Shown: positions 22,010 to 33,060 of the stretch, piece by piece | Layout of the letters: every line of letters begins with the position of its first letter | Position numbering within the stretch: position 1 is the stretch's first letter | Source: Porpolomopsis calyptriformis | Lineage: Eukaryota > Basidiomycota > Agaricomycetes > Agaricales > Hygrophoraceae | Assembly: GCA_951640195.1 (NCBI GenBank) | Contig: OX621168.1 | Coordinates: 2,225,696-2,289,695, forward strand | Length of the DNA stretch: 64,000 bases | Reading direction: 5' to 3' | Program-made: the position numbers and the translations under genes | The notes under the pieces: model-generated | What the model was told of the DNA's origin: nothing | The model's database searches: none | The model's input: only the letters and a program-made list of their open reading frames with translations

Positions 22010-23195
22010 ATGTCTTCCACATCCCAGCAGTTCTATACAGACCCATCTGGGTTTAACTACTCGCGTTTCGGTCCTGATGGACCATGGACTCTTGTCGGAC
22101 GCACCCCTTCTGCCCCCACCTCCCTGCCTCCCCTGCCTTCCTTCCGGGATGGGTTCCCCCCCCTCCCCAATTACCTTTCCACGGCCCCCACCTTGTCCCA
22201 ACCAACTGGTCGCAACGCTGAGAATGACCCACCGATCCCTCAACATCCGGCGGACCTCACGGTTCCAGCCCGCAAGGTTGGAGGATCGCGTTGCCGTACT
22301 GGAAAGACGAACTCAAAGAAACGACCAGCCCCCCTCAAGAGGGAGGGGGTGATACTTGATCTGTCCGTCTCTGGAGGGAAACGTCCACGCGGCCAAACAA
22401 ATGGCGCAGCGAACTACTCTGAGGAGGACATCAACTCCCTCCTTGACTTGGTCGAGAAGCACCTTCCAGTTGGTGCGCGAGGTTGGGCAGCTGTGTCGGA
22501 GGGGTATGAGGCATGGGCGATCGCTAATGATCGTCCTCACCGTTCTACCAGGTCACTCGATATCAAATATAAACAAGTAAGTAATTAATTTCATTCATTT
22601 ATTCACTATCTAATGGAACTTTGCCAGCTTGTCTGGATGGAAAAGCCCACTGGTGAGGGTGAATGCCCACCTGAAATCGAGTGTGCGCATGCTATTAAGG
22701 CCGCCATACTCGAGAAGGCAGGTCTGATGGAGCTCGATGATGAAGACATCGCACAGATATCCGACGTGGTCAAGATCAGCAGCGACGAGGATTTAGTCCC
22801 TGTCCACTGTGCCAAGCGCATCAAATGCGAGCCCGTTGAGGGATCGATCCCTCCCAAGATCTCACAGTGCCAGGCCAAGAACGCTAGGCAGAATCTGCTC
22901 CAGACGATCACCAACATCCTCGATCCCACTGCCCATGCCGCGAGGCAAGTTGCTTGAGATGAGGAGCGCCTCGCTCACTCATTCCAAACCACCCAGCTGC
23001 TCATGCTTACCACCCAAGTCCGGGATGCGCAGGCGACGATCAAGGTTCTACAAGATCGTCTCAGTCAGTCCGAGAGTGCGTGACTCACAGCTGAATGTCA
23101 ACTCGATAGAGCAGAACTGCTCTCAATGCTAAAGACCCCAGCCAAGCGCCGACGGTACAACTGTGATGTCAGCTGGTCCCCCCCCTCTCCCTCTA
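22010..23195 (+). pseudogene. Myb/SANT-like (DUF6818-type) protein of the Harbinger element, two TGA codons
   Basis: Exon 1 runs 22010-22576, with a 50-nt intron, then exon 2 from about 22628. The N-terminal half is Pro-rich, then a basic RGKRPRGQT-like stretch. The domain reads NYSEEDINSLLDLVEKHLP, VGARGWAAVSEGYEAWA, RSTRSLDIKYKQ | LVWMEKPTGEGECPPEIE, the trihelix/DUF6818 pattern. The frame then meets TGA at 22955-22957 and again at 23081-23083. Reading through gives continuous, coiled-coil-like sequence on both sides (DEERLAHSFQTTQLLMLT, then LTAECQLDRAELLSML). Both stops fit CGA (Arg) to TGA. In active elements this protein helps the transposase bind the ends or enter the nucleus. Confidence 0.75.
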
Positions 23196-23550
23196 CCGTA
23201 TGACACATACCACCGCCTCAAAGGCATGCCCCATCCCCACCCCTGATCCAATCCTGGACACCCCTACCCCCCTCCCGGAAAGCCCTGACAGGCCTGCCGC
23301 TGGGCCTTCCAACACGTAGTCACCACTAATGTGGTCCGGTAAGTAAATTTTTTGTTTGAATGTTCTCTTTTGTTACGTTTTGTTACATTTTGTTCTCCCC
23401 CACCCCCGCCCCTGCCCCCGCCCCCCCCCCCACGTATTTGTTCAGCAGTAGTATATTTGCGCTGGTCACGTCTAATACCAGCATCATCGTATACTAAATG
23501 TGTGAATGGAACCAAAACATTGTTCCAATATATGAGTGATACAAAAAAAA

Positions 23551-24897
23551 TTAAACTACTACTGAACCCATATGAAAACGGGCGACTCGGTCATTCCGAC
23601 GTACGTCCGCAAAGACCATCTGCTTGAATCCTGACCATACCCTGTCCCCTGCATCCCCTTGCCAGATAGGTAAGTATACTGACCTAATCTGATTCAACCC
23701 AACTCTCTGGCAGTGAAGATTGTAGAGCCTTGCGCAGGACTCTAGGATGTTGGAACGATGGTCCTTGTAGGTGATGCTGAGGGGAACCCTGAGTCGGCCG
23801 AAGCAACCCTGGAGGGCGCGATTGCCCCACTCAGCAGTCTGTCGGAACGAGAGGAGTTGTCGGTCCAACGCTAATAGTTGCACGCGTTGGATGGGATTGG
23901 CGGGAAGTACCGCGTTATTCTTCAAAGGAGCTCGAATCCGGCTATGAGTCGCAGCAGTTCCGCGAGGGAACGCTGTATCAGTGACGAGGTAATACCCTTC
24001 AGGGGTAAGATCGCGTAGCTTGCGGTAAATCGGTCGTGCGACCTGGGAGTCATGCCAGCTGCCGGGGGCATTCAGCTGGCATGCAATGATTTCACCTGTA
24101 AACAGCATGAGCAATGAATTCACAAAATGAGAGTGCTTACCAGATGCTGCGTATGCAAAAACAGAGCTCATGAAGTGTTCATGAAGCCAGCCATTGTAGG
24201 TAGCGTTCTCAATATCCACGTCAGTTGAGGTCTGCACTGGCAGATTCAACCCATCCATGGTGCCAAATGCACTAGTGAGTAAGGGGTGGCGGGCTACCAC
24301 CAGTTCATTGAGACACTGGTAGTCATCACCGGTGGGCCACCGAACCTGCGCGTCAGATATCTTGCGGAGGGTCGCCACGAGAAGTCGGAGGGAAAAATTT
24401 AAATACCTTGAGACTGTGGTGGGGATAAGTGCAAAGATTTGCATCAATCCAGTGTCGTGTATAGTGGAATTGAGGTAGTGTAGGATGAGGCCGAGCCCCC
24501 CTGCAGCATCGAGAGACCGGGAATAGATTCGTGGTGCAGCAGAAGTGCCGACGTTGCGTCACGTAACTGGGGTTGTGTTCCAGGCAGTAGCAAAGCCGCT
24601 GCCCAGAATATAATCGAAGGTGATAGTGTTGAAACCCATCGTTGTGATATACGCCTTGTCACAACGACTTGCGTATAATTGCACCCAAGGCGTAGCCCAG
24701 CGTGGGTTGGGCAGAAGGGCTCGACGCGTCAAATAATGTCGACTTCGTGCACGCTTTTGCGCACGAAGTCGTTGGTCCTCCATCACGCCGTGGACTATAA
24801 GTAATCCACACATCGCGATCCGCTGGATTTCGATTTGCTCTTCAGCATCGTCTCCATTGTCTTGAGCCGTAAGAAGGTTGATTAGATCGGTGTCCAT
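23551..24897 (-). pseudogene. PIF/Harbinger DDE transposase, one TGA codon
   Basis: Starts ATG 24897 (MDTDLINLLTAQDNGDD). The catalytic-domain motifs are in order: TMDGLNL (first Asp), NAPGSWHDSQ (conserved Asp), GYYLVTDTAFPRGT (second catalytic Asp) and EWGNRALQGCFGRL (Glu). A 48-50-nt intron interrupts between FAYAASG and GEIIACQLN (about 24096-24140). The frame is open except for TGA at 24559-24561, where the surrounding reading (TTPVT-stop-RNVGTSAAPR) makes a lost Arg CGA likely. Apart from that one codon it looks complete (about 430 aa). Stop 23551. Confidence 0.85.
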
Positions 24898-25640
24898 CGA
24901 TTGAGATCTGGAGGGAGCGTATCAGAGGTAAATGTGGAAGTAAAATATTTTATATGTTTATTATTACAGTTTAGGATCTCTAAACTAAATGTTGATTTCA
25001 CACTCTGCCCTAATGAATTTAGCATATTTCAACGGTTTATTCGCCACAGGAAGGCATCCAGTAGCATCACCGCCAGGCAGGTGGTGTATGTATGACTGAC
25101 CTAACTGGACAAAATTGCTTTTTTATTATAAAATTGCTTCTGAAATACCTAAATCCTTAGGGATCCCTTAGTATCCTGAAGGATCCTGAGTTATCCTGAA
25201 GGATCCCAACCTAATCTCAAACATCAGGAAAATATTTTTCACTATCGAGCTCTAGACAGAAGGCCATAGATACATAGATCAGTCTAGCTACATCCCCCTA
25301 TACAAGCACTTTTTCAGCACTATATAATGCATGTGTGGGGGAGTCTGTCGAGACTGTATCTATATCATTCTGTGTCTCAAAGGCACCCATGGGGTGCCTT
25401 TGCAGCTAGGTTGCTTGCGATAGCCTATGGTTTGCTAATCTCACATGACCAGGCTATGGAACATGGTTGCTTTTATTGGGAAAAAAAAAATTCCGTTACT
25501 AAAAGAATAGTACTACTGACGTACAGTGAGATCACATCTGAGGCTAATATGCTTGGCAGAAACATGCCCACTGCACATCGGCAAGCTGCAGGGTACTTGT
25601 TAGAATGTTCTAAGATGCTCAGCGCTCATACCTTTTCGAT
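24898..25640. other. Non-coding, with a 20-bp GGATCC-rich repeat near 25165-25205
   Basis: No supported gene. The words TATCCTGAAGGATCC occur twice, 20 bp apart, with internal GGATCC palindromes. The one longer plus frame (25327-25755) has no family motif and overlaps the 3' part of the DUF6532 relic on the other strand. Confidence 0.45.
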
Positions 25641-26520
25641 ATCGCCCAGTCCTGTAACATCACATTCAGCCTTGCTCCATAGAATGGGTCCTTTACAATT
25701 TCTTCCAAGTAGTCAAACGCATCATTGTAATATACAGCATATTCTGTGGCAGTGAAGGGAATGTTCCGATGATAACCCAAGTCCCACTCATTGATGCAAT
25801 TTCAGATCTACACATATGCTTGTTAGAAATATACAACATACGACACATTACATACCACAGCCACTACTAAGGCGACAATCCCAAGTTGAACTACTCTCTT
25901 ACAATCTGGAAAATGGATGTGAAACTTTCGTTTATCATAGAAGAAGTCCAGAATCAATTTTTTGATAGCAGGGTGTGCGAAATGATGTGGATTGCCCTGT
26001 GGAATTGGCTCATGTAAGTAGGGAGGGCTGATGGCAGCAGATAACTCACATTTTCATTTGGTTCACCATGCAAGTATAACCCACTGTTATCGCTAACAAG
26101 TTTCTTGTATAAAGTGATATTCTCCGCTTTAGTGGATTCGGCTGTTTAGAAGCTATAGACATTTTCCACTATAAATCTAGCATGACGTTTCAATTCCCCA
26201 TGGAAGGCTGGGCTATCTAAATACAGCTAGATATGAAAATGTAAGAACATTTTGTGGTAATTCCATTCACGCACCAACTGCATCATATTTTTGTTGATTT
26301 GAATGCCTGCAAGCAAGATTATAGGATTATCATGTGAAGTTGAGGCTTCTGCCTTACCAGGTTCTAGTTGGATCCTATCTCTCTCGAAAGATTTCAATGT
26401 CTCCTGAAGATACTCATTCGCCTCTTTGTAAGTATCACTGGCTTCAGGAAAGGCCACTTTTGTAGCCAAGGACAGATGATAAAGTGTCTTGGCATCATCG
26501 ATCAGGTCTTTCCACTTCAT
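25640..26520 (-). pseudogene. DUF6532 domain protein relic
   Basis: Minus-strand exons read KWKDLIDDAKTLYHLSLATK and VAFPEASDTYKEANEYLQET (26520-26350). They continue IQINKNMMQLVRE, YLDSPAFHGELKRHARFIV, GNPHHFAHPAIKKLILDFFY, then NCINEWDLGYHRNIPF and FDYLEEIVKDPFYGARL. This is the DUF6532 pattern, common and usually multicopy in Agaricomycetes. Several 45-55-nt introns can be placed. A TAA interrupts after VENVYSF, and a TGA at 25802-25804 precedes NCINEW, where Arg (CGA) would fit. The usual long charged N-terminus is not found upstream. Function of the family unknown. Confidence 0.65.
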
Positions 26521-27404
26521 AGAATTATAGAATCAAAGATTAGTAGGTTTTGCGTTGTCTGCAGAGGGTGTTTTGATGGAGTTTCATTTCTTGCGTGATA
26601 CACCAGCACTGCCAGTAGATACAGATAATGGCCAATGATATGTCTGCTTCATGTATAAGAACCAAACACAGAATAAGGTGCGAGGATAACTATAAAGAGT
26701 CTCGACACAGTCTATGATTGATGATCATGGAAAGAAAGTCTTTGATCATTTGTGAACATGATTAATCAGGGAATCAGAAGAATTGGAAGATTGAAAAAGG
26801 AAGTCTTAGAAGATATTCATATTTTAGATGCTAATGGCAGTGCTGCACAGTCCAACACTCATGCATCCAAGAGGCGAATGAATTAATCTCATCCTTTAAC
26901 ACACTTCCCTCACATCTAATCACCACATTTACCTCTCTTTCAACTGTACTCGCATGGTCCACATTGCCAAATGAATGCCCCTCCGATGCCACTTGTCCAG
27001 AGGCACAAATAAGCACTGCTTCCAGGAAGCCATATACCCAATGCCCACTAAAAAGATAGGACAGGGGTATCTTGTGATCTTAATTGGGCCATAACAGATC
27101 CTGACAGAAAATTGCATCATAATATACATATTTCCAGTGACTCACTCTCAAACAGAGAATATGCTGAGAGAAAAGAGGTATTATTCTAAAGGAAAATTTG
27201 CATCATATTAAGTATTTTTCATGTGAACGTCAGGTGTGTCCTTATCATATTCATTTATTTGTACTGCAAAGCAACTTGGAATTGTTAGATGGCAGTCTAG
27301 GGTTGATTGCAAGGTTTTACTTCAGGCTCTGGGTGTAGGGTTTTAAAGGGCTAGCAGACTACTGATTGGGGTGTTAACGAAAGAAACAGACTTATCCTAA
27401 GTCT
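26521..27404. other. Decayed sequence, no gene identified
   Basis: Short minus frames (e.g. GYMASWKQCLFVPLDKWHRR near 26930-27050) are interrupted and unmatched to any family I know. The sequence is AT-rich toward 27200. Confidence 0.4.
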
Positions 27405-28524
27405 AAGCCATGTATGGCCTTAAACAGGCCAGTCGTGAGTGGTACGAAATGCTTGCATCTGCGCTTGATCAGCTCAGATTCATAAGATCCAATATCAACC
27501 ACTCTGTATTCTACAAAACTGAACCTGCTAATCTTGTCATTGCTGTCGCAACTGATGATATGGCCATCGCAGGATCCACGCTTGAGGCAATCACTGAATT
27601 CAAATGCCAACTTACATCCCACTTCAACATTGCTGATCTGGGAGAGATCCACTGGTACCTTGGATTCGAGATCAAGAGAGACCGCCCTGCCTGAACCATC
27701 TCAATCAATCAATGAGCATATATAGATGCTATAGTTGCCAAATTCAACCTCGAAAAAGCTAAACCAGTGCTCCTTCCCACTCAACCCAGTTAACTGCTCA
27801 CCCATGCTGACTCCCCATCCACTCCAGCAGAACAATCTGAAATGAAGAATGTTCCATATGCTGAAGCTATCGGCCATGTACTCTAGCCAGCCATTATATC
27901 ACGCCCAGATGTTGCTTTCTAGGTAGGTTAGCTAGCCCAATTTGTTAAGAACCCTGGCGTGTCCCATTGGGATGCACTTAAGAAACTGATTTCATACCTG
28001 GGATCGATGAAAGATCTCTGGCTGACTCTAGGGGGAGAGAAAGAGGTAGAACTGAAAACCTATGTAGATACCGATTAGGGATCTCAGGTGGACCACCACT
28101 CCATCTCTGGCTATGCCATAATGATTGGAAAGGGTGCAGTGACCTGGAGCTTGAAGAAGTAACCCATTATAGTGCTATCAACAACCAAGTCTGAGTATAT
28201 AGCCCAAACGCATGCACACAAGGAAGTACTCTGGATATGTCAATTCCTTGGTGAACTCATTGGCAACTTCTCTGAACCAACCATCATGTTCTCCGACAAT
28301 CAAGGAGCTATCGCTCTTGCTGAAAACAACAAGTATCATGCCTGATCAAAACATATCAACATTAGATACCATTTCATCCGAGAAGCTGTACTGGACCACT
28401 GGGTAGATATACGATATGTCCCAACTGCTGAGAGTGTTGCAGGCATCTTTACCAAACCACTGCCATCTCCAAAATTCCACTTCTTTTGTAACAAACTTGG
28501 ACTATGTGCCAATTGAGAGGGAGT
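27405..28524 (+). pseudogene. 5'-truncated Ty1/copia pol fragment (RT and RNase H)
   Basis: Begins abruptly inside RT at MYGLKQASREWYEML. It passes the altered catalytic box VATDDMAIAG (VDD expected; here T-DD) and LGEIHWYLGFEIKRD, then KNVPYAEAIGHVL. The RNase H part follows with LSTTKSEYIAQTHAHKEVLW and the end block HINIRYHFIRE...VAGIFTKPLPSPKFH. At least six in-frame stops. It is a different copia family from the element at 967-8793 and lies on the opposite strand. A purine tract GAGAGGGAG leads into an LTR-like sequence at 28525. Confidence 0.88.
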
Positions 28525-28650
28525 GTAGAGATATAAATCATACTACATCCCATTAGTCATCATACCATGTATCCACAAGTATGGGAATGTAACGAGCTGC
28601 TGACTACAGTTACGACGATTCATTAAGAATCCAAAGTACTACTATCAACA
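28525..28650 (+). repeat. Probable 3' LTR of the truncated copia fragment
   Basis: Starts TGTAGAGATATA immediately after the purine tract and ends CTATCAACA, giving TG...CA and a length of 126 bp. Only one copy is in the window, so the right boundary is inferred from the terminal CA. Its end lies 12 bp from the stop codon of the flavin monooxygenase on the other strand. Confidence 0.6.
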
Positions 28651-28662
28651 GGGATATCGTCG

Positions 28663-30587
28663 TTAAACGCAGTGATTGGCCTTGCTTCCCACAGTGACCA
28701 CCTGTTCTACCTGTACATTAAGCCCCGCATGCAGCATATTTGCCACTTTTGCATGCATAGCGAGCATACCCCATTGGACCCACCAATTATCCGCGACATC
28801 TTCTGCGTCATATCCAAATACGTTCTTTATTTCTTCCCATCGGTCCATCGTCCCGTCCTCTTCGGAAGGCTCGAGACAATTTTGTCCTTTTGCATCTTTG
28901 GATTGAAACACCATATCTCGACCCGCCTGCATTTCTCCTGGGGGCAGTGACATAAAGTACATATTCCCCGCTTCGGAAATTGCGACAGAGCTGCAGCGGG
29001 GAAGCCGAAGATCTTGGAATGCGTGAAGGAAACTTGAAATTTGGTCTTCATTTTGCAGGTGCGAAAAGAGCTTGGCGAGAACAGCGCCGTCTTCGATAGC
29101 CAACGCCGTAGATTGGATGGCCCCGACCTAAGTGAAATTATGGAATTTTAAAATCACGTGAAGTGCAGAGGACTGACAGGGAGTGGGTGTGCCGCCTCTC
29201 CTATTAGGATCAGGTGTCCGTTATCGTGTACCCAGTCTTCTAAATCTTTATAATTTTTCATCAGTATTGACTTCGATGTGGTCGCCAATTTCATTAATTT
29301 CCTCAACCTGTGAAGCGAAAAGACAGTTGGGAGGAAGAACGATGTGTCATATCTGTGGAATGTAACTGACCTTGGCTCTGAGTTTCCTACAGAGGCCAGT
29401 AATTTTTCTTTTGTTGACCGATCTGACCAGGTACCCATAGATCCATCTGGAGGCCCATATAGATACGTTGCCATAGCTTCGGTCGATTGTGATCCACCCT
29501 CCGCTCACCAAATAAGCTGCCTTCGCGGTGCTCCAGAAAATGAAAAGACTCACAATGGGAAAAATAAGTAGGCAGTGCCCGTTACCAAACCAGCCATACA
29601 TATGCTCCTATGGCAGGCAAAAATGCGCCAATGGTAAACTGTGGATGCCAACACGACTTACGACATTCTCCTTGGGTTCCTAGAAATATGCAAGATCTGG
29701 GTCTCGCATCATCAGTTTCTTGGGTATAGTCGTACTGTTCGGGGGCAAACATGAGATGTGCACACGATTCGCACAACGTACTTACTAATACATGAGTAAA
29801 GCCCCGGGGTCGTGCTTGGGTTCACCTGAAAACATCCTTCGTGAAACGCCATACTCGCCATTGGCTCCGACGATAACGTTGGCGCGTAAAGTCTCGCCTG
29901 AGGCAAGAGTGACGCTCGCGGAGCCAGGATCGATAGAAACCACCCGAGAGTTGAATCGAACACAAGCACCTGCAGAAACAGCAACACGATAAAGAAGTCG
30001 TCTCAAATCATCTTGCTATGTTTGTCACCGTAGAAGTAGTCTGGTCAGTCACGCATTTGTGTACGTCACGGAGAGGGACGTACACTGGTATTAATGAATT
30101 CACCCTGCGTTTCCTTCAAAACTTCTTTGCTCCACACGTGTTTTCCTAGACGCATCCCTGATTCGTCTAATCAAGGGCCAGGTAATATGAGGGGAAGGAA
30201 ATGAGATTGGAAGAAGCGAGAAACGGACATGTGAACATGGTGATTGCGTCCGTCCTTGTGCCAACCTTGTAAAGTTCTTCCTTGAGACCCCAATCGAACA
30301 AAATTTTGGAACCATTTGGAGGCAGGCGGAGACCCCCGAGTGTCTTGAAAGGAGTCACGGACGGATAGATTTATCACAAGGAAGAAACTCACCCCATCCC
30401 TGTTGGTATTATCATCTTTTTCCAAGACGATAACTTTATGGCCGACGCGTCGCAATGCAATGGCACAAGCGAGGCCTGCGATTCCACCCCCCACAATCAA
30501 AAAACAGATAGTAAGATGGGCCTGCTTGGGGGACGGGGAAACGGAGGGCTGGTATTTGGGATATTTAGCAAAGGGTATACCTCCCAA
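28663..30587 (-). pseudogene. FAD-dependent (salicylate hydroxylase-like) monooxygenase, probably broken
   Basis: The N-terminal dinucleotide fold FLIVGGGIAGLACAIALRRV ends in IVLEKDD (GxGxxG about 30470-30530). After an intron come LRLPPNGSKILFDWGLKEEL, then RRLLYRVAVSAGACVRFNSR and ANVIVGANGEYGVSRRMFSG (DG motif changed to NG). Further on are GWFGNGHCLLIFPI, STKEKLLASVGN and LILIGEAAHPLP (GD motif changed to GE) with STALAIEDGAVLAKLFSHL. The tail ends at TAA 28663-28665. These are family-typical group A flavin hydroxylase motifs with many short introns. A TAG at 29680-29682 (AYF-stop-EPKENV) fits CAG to TAG. I find no ATG in frame with the first exon. Such enzymes hydroxylate small aromatic or terpenoid substrates. 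Confidence 0.75.
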
Positions 30588-30707
30588 ACTTGAGGTGTTC
30601 TACCTTCCCATTCATCTGGACACCCCACGACAAGACTTGGTTGGGGTCAAGAAGGAAATTTGAAGCTATGACATTCTTGGGCAGAGACAAGGTTACACGT
30701 GGGCACG

Positions 30708-30757
30708 CTTAAGCAGCCTCCATTCAACAAGGGCTTGTTGAATGGAGGCAGCTTAAG
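30708..30757. repeat. 50-nt near-perfect hairpin
   Basis: Arms of 24 bp (30708-30731 and 30734-30757) with one mismatch and a 2-nt loop. It lies between the divergent monooxygenase and NUP53 relic. No flanking T-run. It could be a miniature fold-back element. Confidence 0.85.
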
Positions 30758-30801
30758 TTTTCGTGATCACGGAGAATTCCATTGATTTTTCGGAGCTCAG
30801 A

Positions 30802-31650
30802 ATGGACTCCCTTTCGCAATCCAGACTACAATACCAGCCCAATTACATGATGGTCAGTGCTCATTTATTGGTTATAGCGTGTGCTGGTACTGAAACGGCT
30901 TGTGCAGTCCTCATCTCCAGAAAACGTGAGTAGATACTTCGATTCAACCAAAGGAATCGCATGTTCATTTTTCGACGCAGGGCTTGGGGTGTGGCAGTCA
31001 ACGTCTCGACGACGCTCCCTTGGTTCAGACAAAGGCAAAGATCAACCACTTGCTTTCGAGAGGATCAGCGTCAGATTTCGGGATGGATTCCACGTTCGAA
31101 AGTCCCAGGTTAAAACGGTTCACTTTCCATTTATCGTCGTTTTTCTGTTTCGTCGCTCCATGTTAACGGCCGCATTGGATATTATAGACAGAGACAACTG
31201 CAAATCTTGGCAGACGAGGATGCCCCTCCATCTACTTCTGTTACCGACATCCCGACCGAACTTCGCGTTGAGCCACATTCCTCCCGCTTCCAGCTCGGTA
31301 AGTAAGCGTTCTCGTCTTAAATTCCCTCCTGTATATTCAATATTTCCGCACGACTAGAAGCATTCTCCTCCCGATAGTCCTCAACTCCAGAGACGCCAAC
31401 CCTGGACTCCACCTTCCATCTCTCGGCCATCACCCGCCCTTTATGTCATTGTATATGGATACTCACAGGACAGGTACACCCTCGCCGTTGAGTACTCCAA
31501 GCCTCTTGGCCAGTCAACCGAACCCAAATACCGAAATCACCAACTGTTTCAAAATCGGGTACTTCAATCCCAGACGCTATAAGAGCGGTACGGAAGAATG
31601 GGGAGGTAAATGGGGTAGTTGTATGATCGGTGCGAAATGGGCCGTGAGTC
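30802..31650 (+). pseudogene. NUP53: NUP53/NUP35-type nucleoporin fragment, frameshifted and truncated
   Basis: Spliced exons read MDSLSQSRLQYQPNYMM, RLDDAPLVQTKAKINHLLSR, FGMDSTFESPRQRQLQIL and ADEDAPPSTSVTDIPTELR, the disordered N-terminal part of fungal Nup53/35. The MPPN (RRM-like) domain follows in pieces: VIVYGYSQDRYTLAVEY, NTEITNCFKIGYFNP, AIRAVRKNGEVNGVV and MIGAKWA. Each piece lies in a different frame (shifts near 31515, 31575 and 31625), and a TAG follows AFSSR. Nup53 family proteins scaffold the nuclear pore inner ring. The reading ends where the duplicated histidine-kinase sequence begins at 31696, so the 3' end was lost at that breakpoint. Confidence 0.65.
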
Positions 31651-31695
31651 TATCTGATAATTATCCGTAGTCAGCAGAGGATGATTGTACAACCA

Positions 31696-32793
31696 ACTTT
31701 TGCAATCGACCGGACTTGACTAGTGAGATTAGCGGCAAGGTTGTTGACTATGCCTGTGAGTTCTCGCCAGGTTCCTTCGACGTCGAGGACAAGAGCTTGT
31801 CCGCCGAGTTTACTAAATAGTAATTCTGCATGTTGCAGCCAACGAGGGGTGGTAAAAGATCACTTACCCTTGTGTGCCGACCTATTGACTAACTCGAGTA
31901 ACCTCCTTAGCGAACTGTCCCAATTTATCGACCTATGTACAATATAACGGTAGCGTACAATGGAATTATGATAGAGTAATTCGCACCATAGTATTGATAA
32001 CGTCTTTGAGTTGGACCATGACAACGCCCTGTACTGGCACGGTTATCTTCTGAGATAAGTCACCCCTAGCGACGGCGTTACAAACACGAGCGACATCTTG
32101 GACTTGTGCCTTGAGCAACCGCAGCTCCTCGACGGCACTCATCCCGCTCTCGAACGCAACGGAAGACAAACCAGGGCCGGTGTACACATGTCTCATGGTG
32201 GCGGCGTCGGTGGTGACCCTCCCGCAGGTCGGGCAGGTGGAGTGATGTCCATGGGAAGAGGCCGGCGCGGAGGCCGTTGTGGTGTAAAGGTATCGGGTGT
32301 GCTTGGTTGGGGCAAAGCTTGTGAGGTTTTCGAGGGAGATATGTTCCGGGCGGCCATTTGGGGGTGGACAGGAGATGGTGGATGGATGGTCGTCATCTCG
32401 TGGTTCCATTTCGACGTCCTGTTCGGTGGTGCCATTATTGTTGCTTGGATGGGACTCACCGTTGGCGATGATGTGATGATAGATAGAATGCGGTGAAAGC
32501 TCGTTGGTGAAGGAGGGTATATCACCCACACTTCGTCTCTTTTTTGTATCTGTTCCGTTCAATTGCCAGCTCTCGGACGCTTTAATGGAAGCAAGCGTGT
32601 CTTCTGCAGTGTACATCCGTCTGGCCATTGCACTGAGCGACCTGAGGATGATATCCATCTGTTTATCTGTGGGGCCATCGTATCTGAGGATTGGAGCCGC
32701 CGAAGGACCAAGCTCATAGATGGACAAGAGAGCGACAGGATACGGGAGAAAGGTTGAAGACGATGGTGATTGATTGTCGACGATGTTGGTCAT
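31696..32793 (-). pseudogene. Group III histidine kinase, N-terminal fragment (D1 copy)
   Basis: Starts ATG 32793 (MTNIVDNQSPSSSTFLPYPV). It contains the unique N-terminal region (CPTCGRVTTDAATMRHVYTG) and the first HAMP unit (VARVCNAVARGDLSQKITVP). After one intron it enters the linker [11 protein letters not shown], where TAG (31882-31884) occurs. The copy ends in the second HAMP unit at 31696. The same TAG is present in the D2 copy. Confidence 0.85.
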
Positions 32794-32868
32794 CGTCAAC
32801 GACAGCGAGGAGGAGGAGGGTAATAAGCTTAACACGTGCAGAACCGTTTCCTCATCTTATCTCTCACC

Positions 32869-33060
32869 ATGTCTTCCAATTCCAAACCTCTCCTCAATCA
32901 ACGCACAAAATCCTACGAATTCTTCGGTCCTCCGGGCGCCCTTTTCGTCACCCTCTCCGTCCCCTTCACAACCTACTTCCTCTACTTTGCCTGCTCAGAG
33001 CATTCAGGCAGTTGCCCACCCCGCCTCCCACTCGAGACACTCAAACACAGCCGGCCTTGG
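32869..33060 (+). pseudogene. ERG24: ERG24 (sterol C-14 reductase) 5' fragment, D1 copy
   Basis: About 65 codons: MSSNSKPLLNQRTKSYEFFG, PPGALFVTLSVPFTTYFLYF, ACSEHSGSCPP. This matches the N-terminus of the ERG4/ERG24 family (YEF-GPPGA, then Cys-Pro-Pro after the first membrane helix). The rest of the enzyme, including the NADPH-binding C-terminus, is absent. The frame ends in a stop where sequence from TRAPPC11, on the other strand, begins (about 33050). The ATG is only 75 bp from the histidine-kinase ATG. Confidence 0.75.

Larger units (their letters stand above)
22010..24897. mobile_element. PIF/Harbinger-type DNA transposon (Myb-like gene plus DDE transposase, convergent)
   Basis: A Myb/SANT-like DNA-binding gene on plus (22010-about 23195) and a DDE transposase on minus (23551-24897) face each other, the two-gene layout of PIF/Harbinger elements. 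I could not find terminal inverted repeats or a 3-bp TWA duplication by eye, so the listed limits are the coding limits only. A C-rich tract lies between the genes at about 23396-23435. Confidence 0.75.

Noticed and set aside
32098..32496. Plus-strand Gly/Arg-rich frames in the duplicated segment (also 42497-42901)
   Set aside because: They are antisense to the conserved N-terminal coding region of the histidine kinase, and the frame differs between copies.
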